DNA from: Clostridia bacterium | GTDB lineage: Bacteria > Bacillota > Clostridia > Christensenellales > Aristaeellaceae | Length of the DNA stretch: 5,684 nt | Direction of reading: 5' to 3' | Assembly: GCA_017412445.1 (NCBI GenBank) | Contig: JAFPYA010000244.1 | Coordinates: forward strand, 1 to 5,684 | In this document: positions 1 to 5,499 of the stretch, in pieces | How the letters are laid out: every line of letters starts with the position of its first letter | Position numbering within the stretch: position 1 is the stretch's first letter | Position numbers and translations under genes: made by a program | Notes under the pieces: model-generated | What the model was told of the DNA's origin: nothing | Database searches by the model: none | The model's input: only the letters and a program-made list of their open reading frames with translations

Positions 1-762
1 AGAAGCGCGCTTGAGCACGCGGCGAAGCTGACGGGAGGAGAGAGGCAGATCTGTGCCCACAACCGTTATGCAGGAGCCTTTATCGGGCAGATTCTCGTCA
101 AGGACTCGCGACAGCGCCGTGCCCACGTCCTTTCCGTCAATTCTCAGATCGCCGAGCCGTCCGTGGTTCGTCTGCATCAGCACGCCTACAGTGAAGCGCC
201 TGCCGCCGATATCGAACACGCGGCTCGCCGTGCCCACGCCGCCCTTCAGTCCGTGGCAGGTGGTGCCCTTGCCACAGCCCACGTCCCCAAGTTCAAATAC
301 GCTGCCCGCGCTCTCAATCGCCTTAAACACGTGCTCCTTCGTCACCGCCCGCTCCTCAATCATATTCAGGCTTGAGTCGTTGCATTCGCACACCACGGGG
401 TTTATGCTGGTGACGCGCACCCCATTAGAGGCGCAGTGGGAGAGGGTATATTCAACGAGCGCGTCGTGTACAAGCCCCACGTTCAGTGTGTTCGTAAGCG
501 CGATAGGGGTTTCGAGCGTGCCCAATTCGTCCACCTGCACAAGTCCGAGGGTTTTTCCAAAGCCGTTTAGGACGAAGCTTGCACCTATAAGCTTGTCACG
601 AAACAGGTTGCCTTCGGCAGGTATTACTACCGTGACGCCGGTTTTGTGCTCTGGCGTGTCGATGGTCGCGTGTCCCACCTTGACGCCATCAACATCGCAA
701 ATGCTGTTGAGTGCGCCCTTTTCAAGCTTGCCTATGCTTATGCCAAAATCGCCGACGTTCAT
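1..762 (-). CDS. P1 family (DmpA-like, S58) aminopeptidase, 3' end cut off by the window
   Basis: The reading frame is open for 254 codons from ATG at 762 down to position 1 with no stop, so the C-terminus is missing. It matches the L-aminopeptidase/D-esterase DmpA family, which removes N-terminal residues from small peptides and amides and is made as a precursor that cuts itself into alpha and beta chains. Visible family marks are an N-terminal ICDVDGVKVGH (residues 21-31), ETPIALTNTLNVG (84-96), an Asn in GVLMQTNHG (193-201) and KGSCITVVGTDLPL (228-241). By analogy to DmpA, the self-cleavage site is Gly229-Ser230, with Ser230 as the new N-terminal nucleophile and Asn199 as a likely oxyanion-hole residue. 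Family members usually run well over 300 residues, so roughly the last quarter lies to the left. No signal peptide is seen, so it is probably cytoplasmic. The start is fixed by GAGGTG five bases upstream. It is transcribed divergently from the plus-strand operon. The family call is firm; the true substrate cannot be read from sequence. Confidence 0.93.
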   Translation of the reverse strand, partial: MNVGDFGISIGKLEKGALNSICDVDGVKVGHATIDTPEHKTGVTVVIPAEGNLFRDKLIGASFVLNGFGKTLGLVQVDELGTLETPIALTNTLNVGLVHDALVEYTLSHCASNGVRVTSINPVVCECNDSSLNMIEERAVTKEHVFKAIESAGSVFELGDVGCGKGTTCHGLKGGVGTASRVFDIGGRRFTVGVLMQTNHGRLGDLRIDGKDVGTALSRVLDENLPDKGSCITVVGTDLPLSSRQLRRVLKRAS

Positions 763-767
763 TTTTT

Positions 768-773
768 CACCTC
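768..773 (-). promoter_or_regulatory. Ribosome binding site of the P1 peptidase
   Basis: GAGGTG read on the minus strand lies five A residues before the ATG at 762. An ATG just upstream (775-773) runs straight into a TGA, so it cannot be the start. This settles the start at 762. Confidence 0.8.
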
Positions 774-793
774 ATGGGTTTGTTTTGGCAACA

Positions 794-799
794 ATTATA
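794..799 (-). promoter_or_regulatory. Probable -10 element for the P1 peptidase gene
   Basis: The minus strand reads a perfect TATAAT here, which would start transcription around 787 and give a leader of about 25 bases carrying the ribosome binding site. No good -35 hexamer is found 16-18 bases upstream. The nearest candidate, TTGTAA, is 22 bases away, too far for a standard promoter. The region is AT-rich, so a chance match is possible. Confidence 0.45.
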
Positions 800-863
800 G
801 CTGATATATATTAAGAAATATTTACAAAAAATCGCGACTCATAAAATTTTAATGAATAAACTA

Positions 864-892
864 TTGAATATTATGCCATAAGCTGTTATAAT
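864..892 (+). promoter_or_regulatory. Sigma-A type promoter with extended -10 driving the plus-strand operon
   Basis: TTGAAT at 864-869 (four of six consensus bases) and a perfect TATAAT at 887-892 are separated by exactly 17 bases. A TG one base before the -10 (884-885) makes it an extended -10 promoter. AT-rich sequence upstream, including the palindrome TAAAATTTTA at 842-851, could act as an UP element. The predicted start is near 899, leaving a leader of about 22 bases before the ATG at 921. It is the only convincing plus-strand promoter seen, so it probably serves all four genes. Confidence 0.82.
871..881. promoter_or_regulatory. Possible operator: dyad TTATGCCATAA in the promoter spacer
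   Basis: TTATG and CATAA form a perfect 5-bp inverted repeat around one central base, lying wholly between the -35 and -10 elements. The right half-site recurs as CCATAAG at 900-906, 24 bases downstream of its first copy at 876-882 and overlapping the predicted transcription start. This is a plausible repressor-binding layout, but short AT-rich dyads occur by chance in such regions and no specific regulator is recognised. Confidence 0.25.
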
Positions 893-907
893 AGAATGAC
901 CATAAGT

Positions 908-914
908 AGAGGTG
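908..914 (+). promoter_or_regulatory. Ribosome binding site that sets the methyltransferase start
   Basis: AGAGGTG ends six bases before ATG at 921. A GTG at 912 is in the same frame and would add three residues, but it lies inside this Shine-Dalgarno sequence and has none of its own. The ATG at 921 is therefore the better start. Confidence 0.8.
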
Positions 915-920
915 CAAAAT

Positions 921-2084
921 ATGAAGTGGATTGCCTCTGCCGCCTTCGGCATGGAAGGAATGACGGGCAGAGATTTGAAACGCCTTGGCGCCGAAAACGT
1001 GAACGTGCTCAGCATAGGCGGCGCGGAGTTTGAGGGCGGCTTCGATATCGGAATGAAGGCCAACCTTTGGCTGCGCACCGCGGATCACGTCCATCTGGTG
1101 TTGGCGGAAAAAAAGGTGTTGCGCTTTGACGACCTGTTTGAATTCATAAAAACCATTCCGTGGGCGGACTATATCGCGCGGGATAACGCTTTTCCTGTCA
1201 GGGCGCATTGTGTAAAGAGCCAGCTGATGAGCGAGAGCGACTGCCAGAAGATATGCAAAAAGGCCATAGCTGATGTGCTTGAGAGTCGCTATCATATAAG
1301 CCGCCTTCCCGAAACGGGGGCAAGCGTGCAGATAGACGTCGATATACGCGACAACCTCGCGCGCGTGAGCCTCGATGCCTCGGGCGAGCCTCTTTCAAAG
1401 CGGGGCTACCGCACCTGGAACGGCGAAGCGCCGCTCAGGGAAACGCTGGCCGCCGCGCTTGTGTTAACCAGCGACTGGCATCCATGGCAGCCTCTGTACG
1501 ATCCCTGCTGCGGCACGGGCACGCTGCTTATAGAAGCGGCGTTCATAGCGCTTAACCGCGCGCCCGGCCTCAGACGCGCCTTTGCGATGGAGGACTGGGG
1601 CTTTGTGAACAAAGATGAGCTCGAGGCCGTCAGAAGACAGGCGCAGAGCCGTTACGACGAGTGTTATTTGAGAAAAATCGACATCGCGGGCAGCGACATA
1701 GACCCCGAAGCCATAGAGCTCGCCAAGCGCCATGTGAAGCAGGCGGGGCTTTCGGACAGAATACAGTTGAACGTCGCGGATTTGAGAGACGTCGCCCTGA
1801 CCGGTGAGCCCGGCATGCTGATAGCTAACCCGCCTTACGGCGAACGCCTCGGCGATGTACGCGCGGCGCATGCGGTCGCAAGGCAGCTCGGCGCGCTCTA
1901 CAAGCGCTGCCGCGGCTGGGGCATGAGCGTGTTTTCGGCCGACATGGGCTTTGAAAGGGAATTCGGCTATTACGCAAGCAGACGGCGCAGGTTTTACAAT
2001 GGCAAAATCGAATGTGAGTACCATATGTTTGCACCGGACAGCAAGCCTGTCATAAACAAATATAAACGTGGAGGCGGCAAATGA
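921..2084 (+). CDS. ypsC: THUMP-domain class I SAM-dependent rRNA (guanine-N2) methyltransferase, YpsC/RlmL-N type
   Basis: This 387-residue protein matches Bacillus YpsC and the N-terminal half of E. coli RlmL, which makes m2G2445 in 23S rRNA. A THUMP RNA-binding region occupies about residues 50-155, followed by RGYRTWNGEAPLRETLAAAL (161-180), typical of the family. The Rossmann-fold methyltransferase domain (UPF0020) carries the SAM-binding motif DPCCGTGT at 194-201, the acidic GSDIDPEAIELAK at 257-269, and the catalytic ANPPYGERLGD at 302-312, whose NPPY is the hallmark of amino-group methylation on RNA bases. All key motifs are intact and the length is normal, so it should be active on 23S rRNA in the cytoplasm. 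It is the first gene of the operon, directly after the promoter at 864-892. Its TGA overlaps the next gene's ATG by four bases. Fourteen of its 21 isoleucine codons are ATA. The exact methylated base is inferred from homology. Confidence 0.97.
   Translation: MKWIASAAFGMEGMTGRDLKRLGAENVNVLSIGGAEFEGGFDIGMKANLWLRTADHVHLVLAEKKVLRFDDLFEFIKTIPWADYIARDNAFPVRAHCVKSQLMSESDCQKICKKAIADVLESRYHISRLPETGASVQIDVDIRDNLARVSLDASGEPLSKRGYRTWNGEAPLRETLAAALVLTSDWHPWQPLYDPCCGTGTLLIEAAFIALNRAPGLRRAFAMEDWGFVNKDELEAVRRQAQSRYDECYLRKIDIAGSDIDPEAIELAKRHVKQAGLSDRIQLNVADLRDVALTGEPGMLIANPPYGERLGDVRAAHAVARQLGALYKRCRGWGMSVFSADMGFEREFGYYASRRRRFYNGKIECEYHMFAPDSKPVINKYKRGGGK
2070..2083 (+). promoter_or_regulatory. Coupled ribosome binding site and start of the GH127-fold gene
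   Basis: GGAGG at 2070-2074 sits six bases before ATG 2081-2083. That start overlaps the methyltransferase stop (ATGA), an arrangement that normally couples translation of the two genes. Confidence 0.8.
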
Positions 2085-3991
2085 AGGCATTTTTCAATCG
2101 CGCACCCCTTAGCCCCAACACAAGGACAAATCTGAGCCTCGGCAAAATCAAGCCCGAGGGCTGGCTCAAGGAAACGATGCAAAAGCAGGCCACCCGCCTT
2201 TCGGAGCTTGCATTAAAGGCATCCGAATCCGAAAAAACGGCGCCGGACAGGGCAGCGCTTGCGCTGGATGCGCTGATCCACATGGCCTATACGCTCGACG
2301 ACGAAAAGCTCAAGGCAGCTGCCCAATCCGGGATGGAACGGCTCATAAGCTCCCAGAGGGAGGACGGCTGGTTTGGCTTTGACGAGGGCGGCGACTACCT
2401 GCCCCGCATAATATATATGAACGCCGCGTATGCTTATCTGGGCTACACCTCGGATAAGCGCGTGCTGGTGTTCATGGATAACTTTTTCAGATACGAATTC
2501 AGAAATCTTTCGTCCCACCCGCTCGAGGGCACAGCCTGTGCGTGGGCGGCGGACAACATATATACCGCGCTCAAGGTCTACAACATAACCGGACAAAAGC
2601 ATCTGCCCGAGCTTTGCAAGCGCTTAAAAGACCAGATGCTCGATTGGACTACGATCTTCAGTACCTTCCCGAACGTGCAGCCCATGTCGAAGTCGATGAC
2701 GCTCAAGCGCCTGAACGATGGAATGAACGAAGAAAAGCATGACCTAAAGGGTGAAAATCACCCCTTCTTTGCCTCGTATTACCACCAGACCCGCGGCGTA
2801 AACGTTGCAAACGGCTTGAAGGCACCTGGCGTGGTCAGCATGTTTAAAACCGGCTTTAAGGAATTAAACGGCTTCCAGTACGGCTGGGAGAAGCTGATAA
2901 AGTACCACGGCACGGCGCTTGGCATGTTCACATGCGACGAGCATCTCAACGGCAGCGACCCCTCTGCGGGCACGAATACCGCCGCCGTGGTCGAGGCCAT
3001 GCGCTCCATAGAGACCCTGCTTGACGCGGGCAGCTTCGGCGATAAGCCCGTTGAGGCGCTTGAAAAGCTGGCGTTCAACGCCCTGCCCGCCGCGCTTGAC
3101 GAAAAGACGGGCCTGTGCCAGAGCCTCCAGCAGACGAACCAGATCGACTGTTCGGGCGAGGGGCACGGCTGGTACAACGCCCCGGACGGCGCAAACGAAT
3201 TCACGGATGATACGGCCACGGGCGGCATAATCGAGGTCGCGGACGCCTACGGCAGGTTTGCGTCCTGCCTGTGGCAAGCCACAAACGACGAAGGCCTGAG
3301 CGCGGTGAGCTATGCGCCTTGCTCGGCAAGCCACACTATTGAATCCGTGCCTGTAAGGCTCGATGTAAGCGGCGATTATCCGTTTGGCGAGAATGTCGAA
3401 ATCGCCATAACAGCAAAACGTCCCATCGAGTTCCCGCTGTATCTCAGAATTCCTTCATGGGCGGTCAATCCCATGATACACTTGCCCGGCGGCGAGATAA
3501 TGAGTGTCAGGGCGGGGGAAACCGCGTGCATAAGGCAAAAGTGGACGAGCGACTGCACGGTGCGCATAAACCTGCCGAGGATGCCCCTCGTAAAGAGATG
3601 GAGCCGCCAGTCGGCTTCGGTAGAAGTGGGATCACTGCTCATGGCGCTGCCGCTTGAGGGCAAGGAAGCCCTTTCGACCGACGAAAACGGCATAAGGCGG
3701 ATGGACGTCAGGCGCGGCGAAAACGACATGTACGCGCTCAACGCGGACGAAAGCATGAAGCTTGTCGAAGCGCAGCAGCCGGGCTTTGAAGGAATCGACG
3801 GCAGCACAAAGCTTATGGCAAAAATCTGCAAAACCGAGTGGCCGCTCAGCGGCTCGGACGCAGGCGCGATACCGATACTTCCCGAATGCGGCAAGGGAGG
3901 CGAAATCACTGCTTGCCTCGTGCCATACGGCTGCACAAAGCTCAGAATCAGTCAATTTCCCATAGCAAAGATGGAGGAGAAAGATGCGTAA
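2081..3991 (+). CDS. GH127/DUF1680-fold protein (beta-L-arabinofuranosidase-like) lacking the usual zinc and nucleophile residues
   Basis: This 636-residue protein follows the GH127 (DUF1680) pattern along its length. It has IKPEGWLKE near the N-terminus (23-31), SQREDGWFG (91-99), GENHPFFASYYHQTRGVNVA (224-243), CDEHLNGSDPSAG (285-297), FNALPAALDE (332-341) and NQIDCS (353-358), forming the alpha/alpha-barrel part. Beta-sandwich sequence follows, with YPF (433-435), FPLYLRIPSW (451-460) and NLPRMPLVKRW (497-507). Characterised GH127 enzymes release L-arabinofuranose using a cysteine nucleophile held on zinc by Glu-x-Cys and Cys-Cys. Here the equivalent positions read Asn299-Thr-Ala301 in place of Glu-x-Cys, and Gly381-Gly382 in place of Cys-Cys, while the nearby Glu287 remains. 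Arabinosidase activity by the known mechanism is therefore doubtful. There is no signal peptide, so it is probably cytoplasmic. It overlaps both neighbours (4 and 8 nt), and its ATA-rich isoleucine usage (17 of 30) resembles theirs, arguing against recent insertion. The fold is confident; the function is open. Confidence 0.9.
   Translation: MKAFFNRAPLSPNTRTNLSLGKIKPEGWLKETMQKQATRLSELALKASESEKTAPDRAALALDALIHMAYTLDDEKLKAAAQSGMERLISSQREDGWFGFDEGGDYLPRIIYMNAAYAYLGYTSDKRVLVFMDNFFRYEFRNLSSHPLEGTACAWAADNIYTALKVYNITGQKHLPELCKRLKDQMLDWTTIFSTFPNVQPMSKSMTLKRLNDGMNEEKHDLKGENHPFFASYYHQTRGVNVANGLKAPGVVSMFKTGFKELNGFQYGWEKLIKYHGTALGMFTCDEHLNGSDPSAGTNTAAVVEAMRSIETLLDAGSFGDKPVEALEKLAFNALPAALDEKTGLCQSLQQTNQIDCSGEGHGWYNAPDGANEFTDDTATGGIIEVADAYGRFASCLWQATNDEGLSAVSYAPCSASHTIESVPVRLDVSGDYPFGENVEIAITAKRPIEFPLYLRIPSWAVNPMIHLPGGEIMSVRAGETACIRQKWTSDCTVRINLPRMPLVKRWSRQSASVEVGSLLMALPLEGKEALSTDENGIRRMDVRRGENDMYALNADESMKLVEAQQPGFEGIDGSTKLMAKICKTEWPLSGSDAGAIPILPECGKGGEITACLVPYGCTKLRISQFPIAKMEEKDA
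3973..3986 (+). promoter_or_regulatory. Coupled ribosome binding site and start of the L,D-transpeptidase gene
   Basis: GGAGG at 3973-3977 lies six bases before ATG 3984-3986, inside the last codons of the GH127-fold gene, whose stop is at 3989-3991. The two genes overlap by eight bases in different frames. Confidence 0.82.
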
Positions 3992-5498
3992 GCTGATATA
4001 TGCGCTTATAGTTATAGGCGCGGTGATCATGATTGCCTTGCTTCCCTCGACAGAGACGACGCAGGCTGACATACTTATGGTCACGGGCACACCTGAGGCC
4101 ACGGCGATGGCTACGCCCACGCCCGTGCCAACGCCGACACCTGTGCCGACGCCTACGCCCACGCCCACACCGACGCCTACGCCCACGCCGTTTATGGTAA
4201 AGAATTCGGCGCTGTACGAGGGCATAAACGATGAAAACGGCTCAAAGGACGTACTTAGGCTTCAGAATCGCCTTAAGGAGTTGGGTTATTTCGGCGGCAC
4301 TGCGGACGGCAAGTTCGGCGCAGAAACCGCAAACGCGGTAAAATACTTCCAGTACGTAAACGGCTTTGAAGTAAACGGCATCGCGGACGCCCGCGTGATA
4401 GACGCGATATACTCGTCCTCCGCCGTCATGGATCCCGAGCCTTCGCCCACGCCCTTTGCCCTGGGCATACAGAGCGACGAGGTCAAGGAGGTTCAGGCTA
4501 TACTCGTTAAGTATGGCTTTTTGAGCGGCGACGTGGACGGATCCTTCGGCAACCGCACGGACGAAGCCGTAAAGCTGGCACAAGCCTACGTGCACGAGAT
4601 GGTTGAGGAACGCCTGAAAAAGCATCCTACGCCCACGCCTCAGCCGACCGCGCCGTGGATTACTCCCACTCCCACGCCTCAGATTACGCCCAGATTTACC
4701 GAGGATCCCGAGACCGGCGATACTGTAGAGGTGTACGACCTCATACCCACTCCGACCCCCACGTTGCGCTTTGCCCCTGAGGCAACGCCATACGTCAGCG
4801 ACGGCGTGGTCACAGAGGAGCTGGTAGACGAGCTTACCTCAAAGAATTTTGAGTGCTATAAGGAAGACGTCAGAAACGGCGACAAGAACGACGAGGTCAA
4901 GCGCCTGCAAAACAGGCTGATAACCCTCGGCTACATGCGCTCGACCACGGGCAAGGCAGACGGTGTGTTTGGCAGCAAGACGGAGCTTGCGCTCAAATAC
5001 TTCCAGTACCGAAACCACCTGCCCCAAAACGGCATCGGCGACGAGAGAACCCAGAGGCTGCTCTATTCAGACCAGGCGATAGCCTCCGATACGGTTGTCA
5101 CTCAGTACAAAATCACGGTGAACACGCAAAAGCAAAGGGTATACGTGTACGAGTGGAAAGGCACGGCCTTCAGCGAGAATCCCATAAAGACCTTCAAGTG
5201 TTCAAGCGGCAAAAACGAAACGCCTACGCCTAAAGGCACTTACTGGAACACCGGCAAGATAAGCGAATGGTATTACTTCAAGGAGTTCGACTGCTGGGCA
5301 AGGTATGCCTGGACCATAGACGGCGGCATACTCTTCCACTCGGTAATATATTCTGCGCGAAGTGAAAAGTCTGTTCGCAGCGGCACCATAAGCCAGCTGG
5401 GCAAAAAGGCTTCGCATGGCTGCGTGCGCCTGTCCGTCGCGGACGCAAAGTGGATTTACGATCACTGCGGAGGAGGTACGCCCGTAACGGTCACCTGA
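3984..5498 (+). CDS. L,D-transpeptidase (YkuD domain) with peptidoglycan-binding domains and Thr-Pro linkers
   Basis: This 504-residue envelope protein cross-links or remodels peptidoglycan through a cysteine thioester with the tetrapeptide stem. Residues 1-28 form an N-terminal hydrophobic segment that acts as a signal or membrane anchor; TQA at 26-28 could be a cleavage site. A Thr-Pro linker follows (44-69). PG_binding_1 domain one spans about 80-143, with DVLRLQNRLKELGYF and DGKFGAET. A shortened second copy lies at about 161-206. More Thr/Pro-rich sequence covers 215-260, and the third binding domain covers about 296-361. The YkuD catalytic domain runs from about 374 to the end, with His452 in ILFHS, the signature SHGCVRL at 477-483 and catalytic Cys480. 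His452 to Ser477 is longer than in classic YkuD, as I recall is common in clostridial members. The catalytic motif looks intact, so beta-lactam-tolerant 3-3 cross-linking or a related wall activity is likely. It is the third gene of the operon. Confidence 0.96.
   Translation: MRKLIYALIVIGAVIMIALLPSTETTQADILMVTGTPEATAMATPTPVPTPTPVPTPTPTPTPTPTPTPFMVKNSALYEGINDENGSKDVLRLQNRLKELGYFGGTADGKFGAETANAVKYFQYVNGFEVNGIADARVIDAIYSSSAVMDPEPSPTPFALGIQSDEVKEVQAILVKYGFLSGDVDGSFGNRTDEAVKLAQAYVHEMVEERLKKHPTPTPQPTAPWITPTPTPQITPRFTEDPETGDTVEVYDLIPTPTPTLRFAPEATPYVSDGVVTEELVDELTSKNFECYKEDVRNGDKNDEVKRLQNRLITLGYMRSTTGKADGVFGSKTELALKYFQYRNHLPQNGIGDERTQRLLYSDQAIASDTVVTQYKITVNTQKQRVYVYEWKGTAFSENPIKTFKCSSGKNETPTPKGTYWNTGKISEWYYFKEFDCWARYAWTIDGGILFHSVIYSARSEKSVRSGTISQLGKKASHGCVRLSVADAKWIYDHCGGGTPVTVT
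4113..4190 (+). repeat. Thr-Pro dipeptide-coding repeat (26 codons)
   Basis: Thirteen X-Pro dipeptides in a row encode residues 44-69 of the L,D-transpeptidase, all Thr-Pro except two Val-Pro. The underlying unit is roughly ACGCCN. Synonymous codons vary (ACG or ACA for Thr, all four Pro codons), so the DNA is not a perfect microsatellite. It probably forms a stiff, extended linker that holds the catalytic part away from the membrane. Length changes in steps of six bases would keep the frame. Confidence 0.9.
4341..4355 (+). repeat. 15-bp direct repeat, copy 1 (second copy 4995-5009)
   Basis: The 15-base word AAATACTTCCAGTAC occurs here and again at 4995-5009, coding KYFQY in the first and third peptidoglycan-binding domains. 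It marks the two domains as copies of one ancestor. The rest of the domains has diverged at the DNA level. Confidence 0.75.
4626..4691 (+). repeat. Second Thr/Pro-rich linker-coding repeat
   Basis: Residues 215-236 of the L,D-transpeptidase are again Thr/Pro-rich (PTPTPQ, ITPTPTPQITP) and share the ACGCC-type unit with the first repeat. Shorter patches occur at residues 151-157 and 255-260. They separate the binding domains from each other and from the catalytic half. Confidence 0.75.
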
Positions 5499-5499
5499 T

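Noticed and set aside
53..814. Long open frame on the plus strand opposite the P1 peptidase, 253 codons
   Set aside because: Its translation is Ser/Pro/Thr-rich and low in character, whereas the minus strand encodes a clear DmpA-family protein with its own ribosome binding site. It is the antisense shadow of that gene.
842..851. Palindrome TAAAATTTTA upstream of the operon promoter
   Set aside because: Short A/T-only palindromes are expected by chance in an AT-rich gap. At most it is part of an UP element.
1464..2090. Minus-strand frame of 208 codons inside the methyltransferase
   Set aside because: It lies wholly opposite conserved methyltransferase motifs, has no recognisable domain, and is explained by GC-rich codon structure.
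2779..3334. Two overlapping minus-strand frames (149 and 156 codons) inside the GH127-fold gene
   Set aside because: Both are opposite conserved GH127 sequence and have no recognisable family. They are shadows.
4113..4190. Possible phase-variable microsatellite or CRISPR-like repeat
   Set aside because: The unit is an imperfect six-base coding repeat without spacers. Changes in copy number would stay in frame, so it cannot switch the gene on and off, and the mixed synonymous codons argue against frequent slippage.
3632..4225. Minus-strand frame with a long Val-Gly repeat
   Set aside because: The Val-Gly run is just the reverse complement of the Thr-Pro repeat in the L,D-transpeptidase. The rest is opposite two well-supported genes.
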